NCBI GenBank assembly: GCA_026987055.1
Contig: JALSNL010000331.1
Coordinates: 1-10,056 of the forward strand
DNA length: 10,056 bases
Reading direction: 5' to 3'
DNA from: Melioribacteraceae bacterium
GTDB taxonomy: Bacteria > Bacteroidota > Ignavibacteria > Ignavibacteriales > Melioribacteraceae
Made by a program: the position numbers and the translations under genes. The notes below the pieces were generated by a model. The model did no database searches, was not told where the DNA came from, and saw only the letters and a program-made list of their open reading frames with translations. Below, piece after piece: positions 1 to 8,016 of this stretch (within the stretch, counting starts at the first letter, position 1; each line of letters begins with the position of its first letter).

Positions 1-1
1 T

Positions 2-127
2 GTGTTTAATATTAAAGGGAATAAATACAGATTAATTGTAAAAATAAATTTTCAATATCAAATAATATGGTTAAGATTTATTGGTACACACGCTGAATAT
101 GATAAAATAAATGCAAATAATATTTAA
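2..127 (+). CDS. higB: HigB-type mRNA-interferase toxin, C-terminal fragment (cut by window edge)
   Basis: This open frame enters from the left edge and ends in TAA at 125-127, giving 41 residues of a C-terminus. It has the features of the HigB toxin family (RelE/HigB fold, a ribosome-dependent mRNA endonuclease): an alternating beta-strand part with the segment [11 protein letters not shown], then [12 protein letters not shown] near the end. The GTHAEYDKI tail is highly typical of HigB in Bacteroidota and Proteobacteria. The gene ends 3 bases before the HigA start, giving the toxin-first order that defines higBA loci. The missing N-terminal half is outside the window, so whether the toxin is intact cannot be judged. 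Normal HigB length is about 95-110 residues, so roughly 60 are unseen. Confidence 0.85.
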   Translation: MFNIKGNKYRLIVKINFQYQIIWLRFIGTHAEYDKINANNI

Positions 128-130
128 ATT

Positions 131-490
131 ATGAATATAAAACCTATAAAAACAAAAGCTGATTACGAAAAAGCACTCGAAAGGCTTGAAATTATTTTTG
201 ATGCCAAAAAAGGCACAAAAGAAGGTGATGAATTAGAAATTTTGTCAATTCTTATCGAAAAATTTGAAAAAGAAAACTTTCCAATTGAGTTGCCTGACCC
301 AATAGAAGCAATCAAATTTAGAATGGAACAATTGGGAATGAAACAAAAAGATTTAGCTGAAATTGTTGGATTTAAAAGTAGGGTCAGCGAAATTCTTAAT
401 AAAAAACGAAAATTAACAATTGAAATGATTAGAAATATCAGTCAAAAATTGAATATTCCTTCCGAAGTACTAATACAAAAATATCAATAA
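131..490 (+). CDS. higA: HigA-type antitoxin, XRE helix-turn-helix
   Basis: A 119-residue antitoxin of the HigA family (COG5499 type). Residues 1-55 form the acidic helical part (KADYEKALERLEIIFDAKKG, then GDELEIL) that in this family contacts the toxin. Residues about 56-115 are a XRE/Cro helix-turn-helix: PDPIEAIKFRMEQLGM, then KQKDLAEIVG and the recognition helix around FKSRVSEILN. The start at 131 lies 3 bases after the toxin stop, so the two are co-transcribed and probably translationally coupled. By family knowledge HigA neutralises HigB and represses the higBA promoter, which lies outside the window. The length is normal and no damage is seen. It belongs to a separate module from the downstream operon and marks this as an accessory region. 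Confidence 0.92.
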   Translation: MNIKPIKTKADYEKALERLEIIFDAKKGTKEGDELEILSILIEKFEKENFPIELPDPIEAIKFRMEQLGMKQKDLAEIVGFKSRVSEILNKKRKLTIEMIRNISQKLNIPSEVLIQKYQ

Positions 491-526
491 TTAAAAAAAT
501 ATACCGCTTTTATATAGCTTATTATC

Positions 527-611
527 AAGATTATTGGAGCTTAATGACCCTTAATGTAAAATTACTATTTGGTTTTTTAATTACGCTTTTGTTGTTTCTT
601 TTATCATTAAG
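527..611 (+). repeat. Dispersed AT-rich intergenic repeat A, left copy
   Basis: This stretch of 85 bases matches 9858-9942 on the other side of the operon in the same orientation and at the same length. Shared blocks in order are AAGATT, CTTAATG, a second TTAATG 8-10 bases later, TAAA/TTAAAT, a T-rich run, ATTACGCTTT versus ATTGCGCTTT, and an identical TTTATCATTAAG at the end. A small pair of compensating indels is needed after the first CTTAATG. The bases before it (about 502-526, with CGCTTT and TTATCA) look like the tail of a further, more decayed unit. No coding or transposase signal is associated. Confidence 0.6.
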
Positions 612-681
612 TTGTGCTTCATACATAAAACGAGATAAAGACAAATATTTTGTTAGCAAATAAGAAAAAATTCCATTCCAC

Positions 682-744
682 AAATAGCACATTTGCAATT
701 CGCACAAACCAACCCGTAAACCAAAAATTGCAAAAGAACTATTT
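682..744 (+). repeat. Dispersed intergenic repeat B, left copy, with bracketing inverted repeat
   Basis: The core at 688-737 (CACATTTGCAATTCGC, then AACCAACCCG, then CCAAAAATTGCAAAAGA) aligns with 9600-9654 (CACATTGCCAACTCGC, AACCCACCGC, CCAAAACTTGTCAAAGA) in the same orientation. Immediately outside the core are AAATAG (682-687) and its exact complement CTATTT (739-744), so the unit can form a long-loop stem. The right-hand copy has a different but also perfectly complementary pair of arms. The nature of the element is unknown; similar short palindromic intergenic repeats are common in Bacteroidota. Confidence 0.5.
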
Positions 745-781
745 TTTCAGCCCATAATCAAAATGATTCAGATTTATTTTA

Positions 782-789
782 TATTTTTG
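782..789 (+). promoter_or_regulatory. Possible Bacteroidota -7 promoter box (TATTTTTG)
   Basis: TATTTTTG fits the Bacteroidota -7 consensus TAnnTTTG. It would place transcription start a few bases downstream, near 793-797. No TTG is seen at the expected -33 position about 19-21 bases upstream, so the match may be chance in AT-rich DNA. If real, it makes the ATG at 794 an unlikely start and favours the ATG at 818 for the XRE gene. Confidence 0.3.
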
Positions 790-820
790 ACAAATGTGTC
801 TAAATAAAATTGACAAAATG
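787..820 (+). promoter_or_regulatory. Candidate operator: GACA-N4-TGTC dyad and a repeated TTGACAAATG element
   Basis: GACAAATGTGTC at 789-800 has perfect 4-base arms (GACA/TGTC) around a 4-base centre, a size common for XRE/Cro-type dimer operators. In addition TTGACAAATG (787-796) recurs as TTGACAAAATG (810-820), 23-24 bases on. The dyad overlaps the end of the possible promoter box and the expected transcription start, and the second repeat runs into the ATG at 818. This is where an autoregulating XRE repressor would bind. It is inferred from position and symmetry only. Confidence 0.3.
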
Positions 821-1096
821 GAATCATTTGGAAAATATATCCGACAACTAAGAGAGTCAAAAGGGTTACCGTTAAGAAAAGTTGCAGCTGCTTTGGATGT
901 TGATACTTCAATTTTAAGTAAAATTGAAAGAAATGAGAGAAGAGCAACAAGTGAAATGATTCCAATCCTCGCAAGAATTTTAGAAAAATCAGAAAAAGAT
1001 ATTGAAATACAATTTATAAAATCAGCTATTATTTCAGATTTAGGTGAACTTAATTATTTGAAAGATGGTCTAAAAGAAATATTGAAAATCTTATGA
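818..1096 (+). CDS. XRE-family HTH regulator, first gene of the operon
   Basis: A 92-residue protein (from the 818 start) that is almost entirely a Cro/CI-type helix-turn-helix: MESFGKYIRQLRESKGL is the first helix, PLRKVAAALDVD the scaffold helix, and TSILSKIERNERRA the recognition helix and following turn. A short helical tail (residues about 60-92) may serve dimerisation. An in-frame ATG at 794 would add eight residues, but family members normally begin close to the FGKYIRQLR segment and a possible -7 promoter box lies just before 794, so 818 is preferred. The stop overlaps the next start (ATGA, 1093-1096), coupling translation to the PLD-helicase. By analogy with controller proteins of restriction-modification loci it probably times expression of the operon and represses its own promoter. 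Its target is unproven. Confidence 0.88.
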   Translation: MESFGKYIRQLRESKGLPLRKVAAALDVDTSILSKIERNERRATSEMIPILARILEKSEKDIEIQFIKSAIISDLGELNYLKDGLKEILKIL

Positions 1097-4000
1097 GCAC
1101 TAAATTTTTCACAAACGAAGAAGAATACACTTTAATCAACAAAATTGAAGGAATATTCAAGCATAGAAATATTCACTTCTTTGATGCTTTGGTTGGATAT
1201 TTTCGTGCCTCTGGATATTTCAGAATTAGAAAATTTATTGAAAAAGCAGCTGAAATACGAATACTTGTCGGCATAAATGTAGATAACTTAATCAATGAAG
1301 CATCACAACAAGGACTACTTTTTGACCCCAATGCGGAACAAGTACAGAATGAATTTTTTAAAGAAGTAAAAAAAAGCATTCAGGAAGCTGAATATGATAA
1401 AGATGTTGAAGATGGTATGCTTCAATTAATTTCTGATATAGTTTCGGGAAAATTAAAAATAAGGATTCATCCTAAGCAAAATATTCACGCTAAAATTTAT
1501 ATTTTCAAAGAAAAAGAAAAACACGATCACGGTTATGGTTCTATAATCACAGGTTCTAGTAATTTAACAGATGCCGGACTTTCAAAGAATTTTGAATTTA
1601 ATGTAGAACTAAGAGATAATACCGATATAGAATTTGCTTCTGAAACTTTTAATAAACTTTGGGAAGAATCGGTACCCATTGACCAAGGATATATTGAAAA
1701 ATTAGAAAAAGAAACATATCTTAATGATACTTACAGTCCTTATGAGGTTTACTTGAAATTCTTAGTTGAATACTTTGGAAAAAGCATAGAATTTGATCCT
1801 AACTCAATAACTGATTTACCAAAAGGCTTCAAAAGACTATCATATCAGATAGATGCCGTTAACGATGGCTTTGCTAAGATGATGAAACACAATGGTTTTA
1901 TTTTGGCTGATGTTGTTGGGCTAGGAAAAACAGTTGTTGCAACAATTATTGCTAAAAAATATTTCTATTCGAATGGTTTCCCTTCGCATCGCTCACGTAC
2001 ATTGATTATTGTACCTCCGGCATTAAAAGAGAATTGGGCTGAAACTACGGATAAATTCAGATTAGATAACGTTAAAATTATCACAAATGGTAGCTTACAT
2101 AAAATCCGAGATCCTAGAAAGTATGATTTAATCATAGTTGATGAAGCGCATAAATTTCGTTCCGATACTGCAACAATGTATAATGAATTACAAAAAATAT
2201 GTAAGACACCAACACGTAGAGTTTTACCTAACGGTCAAGTAGTTCAAAAAAAGGTAATGCTTGTTTCGGCAACACCTTTAAATAATAAACCGGAAGATAT
2301 AGCAAACTTGGTTTATTTATTCCAAGACAGTAAAAATTCAACACTTGAAATTGGTAACTTACAACATTTTTTCAGAACTCAAATTGATACTTATAAAAAA
2401 CTAAAAAGCGAACCGGATATTAAAGTTGTTCAACAAGGTGTAAAACGCATCTACGAAAGAATAAGAACAAAGGTAATTGAACCACTTATTGTAAGAAGAA
2501 CCCGTACTGACTTAATGGCACACGATTTATATTCAAAAGATCTCGAAAAACAAGGGATTAAATTTCCAAAAGTTGGAGCACCAAAAAAAATACTTTATCA
2601 GCTGGAACCACACCTTGAAAAACTATATGATAAAACAATATTTATTTTAAGCCATCCGACACAAGGATTAACTTACAACAGGTATCAAGCTATTGCATAT
2701 TTAAAACCTCACAAAAAAGCAAAATATAAGCAAGCTGAAATGATATCCAGTCAATTGGCTAAAATTATGAAAACATTACTTGTTAAGAGAATTGACAGTA
2801 GTTTTTACGCTTTTAAAAAATCATTGCATCGCTTTATGATGGCAACAAAAGCAATGGTAACAATGTTTGAAAACGGAAAAATTTATATTGCACCGAATTT
2901 ACCTGTTTCAGATTTAATTAATGAAGGAAAAGAAGAAGAATTATTAGAATTGATAATTGAAAAATCAATTGAAGACCCAACAATTGATATTTGCGAACCG
3001 GATGATTTTGAATATGATTTTTTACCTGGTCTGAAAAATGATTATGAGTTGCTTAAATATCTAAACAAAGAATGGCAAAAAATTAATGATGATCCTAAAT
3101 TGGAAATGTTTGTTCATTATTTGAAAAATATACTTTTGAGGAAAAACATTAATCCTACATCTAAATTGGTGGTTTTCTCTGAAAGCAAAGAAACAACTGA
3201 ATATTTATATCGTGAACTGCCTAAACATATCGATGAAAAAATACTGATGGTTGACAGTAGTTCACGCAAAGAAAAAATGCCAATAATTAGAGCTAATTTT
3301 GACGCAAATATTCCAAAGTCTGAACAAAAAAATGATTTCAATATTGTTATTTCAACAGAAGTTTTAGCAGAAGGAATCAACCTACATAGGGCAAATGTGA
3401 TTGTTAATTATGATACACCTTGGAATTCTACTCGTTTAATGCAACGTATTGGTCGTGTAAACAGAATTGGTTCCGTAGCAAAAGAAGTACACGTTTATAA
3501 TTTTTATCCAACAGCAAAAGTTAATAATGATATTGAATTAGAGAAAAAAGCCATAATGAAATTACAGGCTTTCCACGCTGCACTAGGAGAAGATAGTCAA
3601 ATATATTCTCCGGATGAAGAAACCGAGTCCTTTGGACTTTTTGATCACGAATTGGAAGAAGAAAAAGACGAAAAATTGGCGTATCTAATGATGATTCGAG
3701 ATATTAAAGAAAAAGATCCTACATTTTTTAAACAGATAAAAAATATGCCTTTAAGGGCAAGAGTTGGAAGAAAAAATGGAGACTTAAATAATAGCACTAT
3801 CAGTTTTGTTAAAGATGCCAAAAGAGACGCATTCATTTATGTAAATTCAAAAAATGAAATAGAGGAACTTACTTTTTTGGAAGCTATAAAAAAATTTCAA
3901 GCAGATATAAACGAAAAAGCAATTCCGCTTCATTCAAAACATCACGAACAAGTAAAAACAGCAATAAAATTATTTTCTGACAAATTAGAGGAAGAAAAAG

Positions 4001-4356
4001 CCAAAGACAAAAAAGTAGATGTTACTCAGGGACCAAACGAAAAAAGAGCAATTGCTTATTTAGAAGCAATGATTAATTTACCCTTTACAAATGATGAAGA
4101 AACAGAATTAATAATTAAAGCAAAAGATGCAATTCGTAAAGGTAGATTTCAAAACTTGCAGCGTGATATTAACAAGCTAAAAAGAGCTGTTAGTAAGAGT
4201 TCTTTAAAACCCGTTATCATTTTGGAGAAAATAATGGAAATATTAAAAAGTTATCCATTAATCAATGAAGAAACTGATGAACTTGAACAAACAAAAATTG
4301 TTCATTCAAGAATATTAAATCCTGAGATTATTATTACAGAAAGTTTTAGCAAATAA
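1093..4356 (+). CDS. PLD (HKD)-SNF2 helicase fusion, candidate translocase-nuclease
   Basis: A 1087-residue protein with two recognisable parts. Residues about 20-200 form a phospholipase-D-like domain with one HKD-type motif: H132-A-K134, then G154-S-S-N157 and a conserved NFEFNVEL segment. One motif per chain usually means an active dimer, and this class is often a DNA nuclease. Residues about 245-830 are a SNF2/superfamily-2 motor: Walker A VGLGKT (275-280), DEAH box 350-353, SATPLNN (392-398), VVFSES (693-698), STEVLAEGINL (754-764) and QRIGRVNR (784-791). The two RecA-like lobes are separated by a lysine-rich helical segment (about 470-685). Residues about 850-1087 are charged and helical, with no family I can name. 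It overlaps the XRE stop by 4 bases and is followed after 6 bases by the methyltransferase. The fusion resembles DISARM DrmC plus DrmD in one chain, but that assignment is not established. All catalytic motifs look intact. Confidence 0.9.
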   Translation: MSTKFFTNEEEYTLINKIEGIFKHRNIHFFDALVGYFRASGYFRIRKFIEKAAEIRILVGINVDNLINEASQQGLLFDPNAEQVQNEFFKEVKKSIQEAEYDKDVEDGMLQLISDIVSGKLKIRIHPKQNIHAKIYIFKEKEKHDHGYGSIITGSSNLTDAGLSKNFEFNVELRDNTDIEFASETFNKLWEESVPIDQGYIEKLEKETYLNDTYSPYEVYLKFLVEYFGKSIEFDPNSITDLPKGFKRLSYQIDAVNDGFAKMMKHNGFILADVVGLGKTVVATIIAKKYFYSNGFPSHRSRTLIIVPPALKENWAETTDKFRLDNVKIITNGSLHKIRDPRKYDLIIVDEAHKFRSDTATMYNELQKICKTPTRRVLPNGQVVQKKVMLVSATPLNNKPEDIANLVYLFQDSKNSTLEIGNLQHFFRTQIDTYKKLKSEPDIKVVQQGVKRIYERIRTKVIEPLIVRRTRTDLMAHDLYSKDLEKQGIKFPKVGAPKKILYQLEPHLEKLYDKTIFILSHPTQGLTYNRYQAIAYLKPHKKAKYKQAEMISSQLAKIMKTLLVKRIDSSFYAFKKSLHRFMMATKAMVTMFENGKIYIAPNLPVSDLINEGKEEELLELIIEKSIEDPTIDICEPDDFEYDFLPGLKNDYELLKYLNKEWQKINDDPKLEMFVHYLKNILLRKNINPTSKLVVFSESKETTEYLYRELPKHIDEKILMVDSSSRKEKMPIIRANFDANIPKSEQKNDFNIVISTEVLAEGINLHRANVIVNYDTPWNSTRLMQRIGRVNRIGSVAKEVHVYNFYPTAKVNNDIELEKKAIMKLQAFHAALGEDSQIYSPDEETESFGLFDHELEEEKDEKLAYLMMIRDIKEKDPTFFKQIKNMPLRARVGRKNGDLNNSTISFVKDAKRDAFIYVNSKNEIEELTFLEAIKKFQADINEKAIPLHSKHHEQVKTAIKLFSDKLEEEKAKDKKVDVTQGPNEKRAIAYLEAMINLPFTNDEETELIIKAKDAIRKGRFQNLQRDINKLKRAVSKSSLKPVIILEKIMEILKSYPLINEETDELEQTKIVHSRILNPEIIITESFSK

Positions 4357-4362
4357 TTCATT

Positions 4363-7300
4363 ATGAAAGAAAAAGAACTAAAACATATTTTACAAAAAGA
4401 TTACAATTTCAATGAAAATTGGAAAACCATATTAAGTTTTCTTTTTAACAAAGTTGTTTATTTTTCCTCCCCTTCAAATCCATTTTTTGAAGAAGACAAA
4501 GTAAAATCAGGAAAACAGATAGGTGCCATAAAACTTGACGACAATAAATCGCTTGCTATTTTTGAAGTGGAAGTGGATGACAGCATCCGCATTGACCAAA
4601 ACCGAAAAGGATTAAGAGATATTGCCGCCAAACATATCGACCAGAATATTACACACGGAGCTTTGGTCTTTTTCTATTCCAAAAATCAAACTGATTACCG
4701 CTTTTCTTTCATTGCCAAATGGTCGGAAATTGATTTGGAAACCGGTGAATTTATCAAAGGCGAAACAAAACCTAAAAGATATACCTATTTGCTTGGGGGA
4801 AACGAATCGTGTACAACACCGGCAAAAAGAATTTTAGAGTTGGCTTCTAAGAAAGAAAAAGGCGAAAAAACCAGCTTACAAGATGTAATGGATGCTTTCG
4901 CTGTTGAACCATTGAAAAAAGACTTTTTCAAATCCTACAAAGATCACTACAATAAATTTTGGCAATACATTGCTGAAAACGAACAATACTGTCATATTCT
5001 TTTAGATACTTCCAAAGAGAAAATAGAGGAACAGCAAAAACCCATTAGAGATTTTGTAAAAAAATTGCTTGGTCGTATTGTTTTTCTACACTTTCTGCAA
5101 AAGAAAGGATGGATGGGCTGTCCCGCAAACACCAAAAAATGGGAAGGTGGCGAAAAACAATTTATGCAATTATTGTTTGATAATTTTGAGAACAAAGAAC
5201 GCTTTCATAGCCAATGTTTAACTAAGTTATTTTTCAATACGCTGAACACCCGGCGCGAAAACGATATTTTTGAAATCAAGGGATTAAACGGAAAGTTAAA
5301 CGGTTCCCGGGTGCCCTATTTAAATGGCGGACTGTTTGAAGCGGACAAACCAAAGGAGATTTTAAACGTTGATTTTCCCGTTAAATATTTTGAAGAACTC
5401 TTTGATTTTTTTGCGCAGTATAATTTTACCATTGACGAAAACAGTCCGGATGATCACGAAGTGGGAATTGACCCCGAAATGCTTGGACATATTTTTGAAA
5501 ACCTCTTGGAAGAAAACCGCGAGAAAGGTGCTTTTTATACGCCCAAAGAGATTGTGGAATATATGAGCAAGGAAAGTGTAATTCAATACTTGAAAAATCA
5601 TTTTCCCGAAGAAGCAAAAGTAGATGATTTTGTAAGAAATCATCAAGTATCTGAATATTTTACCGAAAGGGATAACGCCATTTTGCTAAACCAAAAAATT
5701 GATGCAATAAAAGTGTGTGATCCTGCCATTGGTTCGGGAGCTTTTCCTATTGGCATTTTACACGAACTTTTTGAAGCAAAAAAGTTTATTTATCCCTATT
5801 TGAAAACCAATAAGGAATTTAATCCTGCGAATGTTAAAAAAGACATTATCCAAAATTCCATTTATGGGGTGGATATTGAAAAAGGTGCGGTGGATATTGC
5901 CCAATTGCGATTTTGGCTGGCTTTGGTAGTGGACGAAACCGAACCCCAACCCTTGCCCAACCTGGATTATAAAATTATGCAGGGGAACAGTTTATTGGAG
6001 AGTTTTGAAGGTATTGATTTAAGCGAAACGGCTTTATTTGATGAACCAAAGGTTACCATTGTTCAGCAAAGTTTGTTTAAAGAGCCCAAGGCAGACTACG
6101 GTTTTACAGAAGAAAACAGAAAAGATATTAAACAGCTGATTAAAGATTATTTTAAAGTTGAAGATAAAGGCGAAAAGACCAGAATACACAAAGCCATTGA
6201 CAGGATTGTACGCGACCATATCGATAAATCCTTGGAGTTTTATGAGAACAAACTATTGATTGAAATAGAAACTTTTCAAGATAAACTGGACAAAAAACTG
6301 GAACGCCTAAACGACAAGCAACAAGCAATTTATCTATCCAAAAGCAAAGAAGTAAAAGAAATAGAAAAACGCAAAAAACACTTAGAAAACAAAACACAAG
6401 CAAGAGCAAAACTGTTGGAATTTGAAAAAACGGACGAACGCCCATACTTCCTTTGGCACTTGTATTTTATGGATGTATTTGAACAAGGCGGTTTTGATAT
6501 TATGATTGGTAATCCGCCTTATATTCAGTTGCAGAAAATGGGTAAGGATACCGATATTTTACAAGCCGAAAAATTTAAAACTTTTAAGCGTACAGGTGAT
6601 ATTTATACACTGTTTTACGAAAAAGGAATTAATCTCTTAAAACCCAACGAAGGTATTTTAACTTACATTACTTCAAACACTTGGATGCGTACAAAATTTG
6701 GTGAAGCCTTACGTAAATTTTTCATTGAATACTCAAATCCTATAAAACTGCTCAATTTTGAGGATACTAAAATATTCCCTTCCGCTACGGTAGAAGTAAA
6801 TATTATGCTTACTAAAAAAGAAGAATGGAATAATAATTTACAAGCCGTTGCCATTAAAGGCGATTATTTGCCCGGTATGTCAATCCACGACTACCTAAAC
6901 AAAAAGCAAATTGTTCTTACCGATTTAGATAAAGAAAGTTGGGTAATATTAGATAAAGAAGACTTTGAAATCAAAAAGTTTATTGAAACAAATGGTATAC
7001 AATTAAAAGAATGGAATGTTGAAATGAATTTTGCATTAAAATCAGGTTTCAATGATGCATTTTTCTTAGATGAAGAAACAAAAGACGAATTAATTAATAG
7101 TGATATTAACAGTAAGCATATCATAAAACCTTTACTGAGAGGAAGAAATATCAGAAAATATACTTATAGTTTTGACAATATTTATATCCTTTACATTCCG
7201 TGGCATTTCCCTCTACACAATGACCCAACTATTTCCGGTGCTTCTATAATTGCCGAGAAAGAATTTGAAAAACAGTATCCGGCAGTTTATAATCATATGT

Positions 7301-8013
7301 TACTATTTAAAGATAAATTATCTCAGCGAAATAAAGCTGAAACGGGTATAAGGTATGAATGGTACGCATTGCAAAGAGCTTCATCAACTTTTGCCCAGAA
7401 TTATGAAAAGGATAAAATTGTATGGTTAGCAATTACTGACAAACCAGCTTTTGCCTTTGATAATAAAAACCACTACGTAACATCCCCTTCGTATATAATG
7501 GTTTCTGATTTTCCAAAATATCACCTGGTTATGCTTAATTCAAAATTAGTTGAATGGTATTTAGACAAGGTTTCATCATCAACTGGGCAGGGCACAAATC
7601 AGTGGACTAAAATTTTTATGGATAAAATTCCCATTCCACAACTTGATAAAAAAGAGAGAAAACCATTTGAAATATTGGCAGATTATCTAACGCTAATCAA
7701 CGACCCTGAAAAACCGTATTTGTTTGAAAGCATATCAAACGAAATAGTTAGTCGTTTTTTTGAAGATGTACTTAATATGATGGTTTACGAGCTTTACTTT
7801 GAAGAGCATATGAAAGAACGAGAAATAGACGTTTTGCAGTTTGTAGATTTTCAACCCATTGATCATCTGGAAACCTTTGAAGAAAAGCGAGATGTAATTC
7901 AAAAAGAGTATTACAAATTGAAGGAGAAAGATAATCCTATTAGGAATAGAATATTGCTTGCCCCTGTAAAAAGTCCTGATATTATTAAACGTATCAATGA
8001 AAGTACACATTAA
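4363..8013 (+). CDS. Eco57I/TaqI-like gamma-class adenine-N6 DNA methyltransferase with N-terminal accessory domain
   Basis: A 1216-residue protein predicted to transfer a methyl group from S-adenosylmethionine to adenine N6 in DNA. Motif order is that of gamma-class enzymes: motif X GAFYTP (389-394), motif I CDPAIGSGAFP (452-462) and motif IV NPPY (717-720), followed by a long recognition part. A highly charged coiled coil (about 615-690) sits just before the NPPY motif. The end of the recognition part carries SSSTGQGTNQW (1071-1081) then IPIP, typical of TaqI-like specificity domains. Residues 1-180 form a separate alpha/beta domain: D59/D60, then SLAIFEVEV (63-71, acidic E68 and E70), R76 and NR (80-81). 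This resembles a PD-(D/E)XK-type core, but with E-x-E instead of E-x-K, so nuclease activity is doubtful. The size fits type IIG or PglX-like proteins. Base composition is patchy: GC-richer core, very AT-rich 6901-7200. Gaps of 6 and 3 bases join it to its neighbours. Confidence 0.92.
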   Translation: MKEKELKHILQKDYNFNENWKTILSFLFNKVVYFSSPSNPFFEEDKVKSGKQIGAIKLDDNKSLAIFEVEVDDSIRIDQNRKGLRDIAAKHIDQNITHGALVFFYSKNQTDYRFSFIAKWSEIDLETGEFIKGETKPKRYTYLLGGNESCTTPAKRILELASKKEKGEKTSLQDVMDAFAVEPLKKDFFKSYKDHYNKFWQYIAENEQYCHILLDTSKEKIEEQQKPIRDFVKKLLGRIVFLHFLQKKGWMGCPANTKKWEGGEKQFMQLLFDNFENKERFHSQCLTKLFFNTLNTRRENDIFEIKGLNGKLNGSRVPYLNGGLFEADKPKEILNVDFPVKYFEELFDFFAQYNFTIDENSPDDHEVGIDPEMLGHIFENLLEENREKGAFYTPKEIVEYMSKESVIQYLKNHFPEEAKVDDFVRNHQVSEYFTERDNAILLNQKIDAIKVCDPAIGSGAFPIGILHELFEAKKFIYPYLKTNKEFNPANVKKDIIQNSIYGVDIEKGAVDIAQLRFWLALVVDETEPQPLPNLDYKIMQGNSLLESFEGIDLSETALFDEPKVTIVQQSLFKEPKADYGFTEENRKDIKQLIKDYFKVEDKGEKTRIHKAIDRIVRDHIDKSLEFYENKLLIEIETFQDKLDKKLERLNDKQQAIYLSKSKEVKEIEKRKKHLENKTQARAKLLEFEKTDERPYFLWHLYFMDVFEQGGFDIMIGNPPYIQLQKMGKDTDILQAEKFKTFKRTGDIYTLFYEKGINLLKPNEGILTYITSNTWMRTKFGEALRKFFIEYSNPIKLLNFEDTKIFPSATVEVNIMLTKKEEWNNNLQAVAIKGDYLPGMSIHDYLNKKQIVLTDLDKESWVILDKEDFEIKKFIETNGIQLKEWNVEMNFALKSGFNDAFFLDEETKDELINSDINSKHIIKPLLRGRNIRKYTYSFDNIYILYIPWHFPLHNDPTISGASIIAEKEFEKQYPAVYNHMLLFKDKLSQRNKAETGIRYEWYALQRASSTFAQNYEKDKIVWLAITDKPAFAFDNKNHYVTSPSYIMVSDFPKYHLVMLNSKLVEWYLDKVSSSTGQGTNQWTKIFMDKIPIPQLDKKERKPFEILADYLTLINDPEKPYLFESISNEIVSRFFEDVLNMMVYELYFEEHMKEREIDVLQFVDFQPIDHLETFEEKRDVIQKEYYKLKEKDNPIRNRILLAPVKSPDIIKRINESTH

Positions 8014-8016
8014 AAT

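Larger units (their letters stand above)
491..817. other. Intergenic region between higBA and the four-gene operon
   Basis: These 327 bases hold no convincing gene. They contain repeat A (527-611), repeat B (688-737, bracketed by a short inverted repeat) and, at the 3' end, a possible promoter box and operator-like sequence for the XRE gene. A 39-codon frame at 544-663 begins inside repeat A and would encode a short hydrophobic stretch followed by LSC, resembling a lipoprotein signal. It is probably a by-product of the T-rich repeat. No clear GC-rich hairpin with a T-tract is seen after higA. Confidence 0.7.

Noticed and set aside
544..663. A 39-codon frame with a hydrophobic N-terminus and LSC, like a small lipoprotein.
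   Set aside because: It begins inside repeat A, and its hydrophobic part is produced by the T-rich repeat. The related right-hand repeat yields an unrelated hydrophobic frame. There is no independent support.
774..974. Minus-strand frames here and opposite the large genes (for example 5362-5646, 6152-6445, 7735-8010).
   Set aside because: They lie opposite clear coding genes with strong domain motifs and have low-complexity, phenylalanine-rich products expected from the antisense of lysine-rich genes.
2583..2590. A run of eight A in the PLD-helicase gene as a phase-variation switch.
   Set aside because: Runs of 6-8 A are common in DNA this AT-rich; the run lies deep inside the gene and encodes ordinary lysines. 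No longer tract or repeated unit suggests switching.
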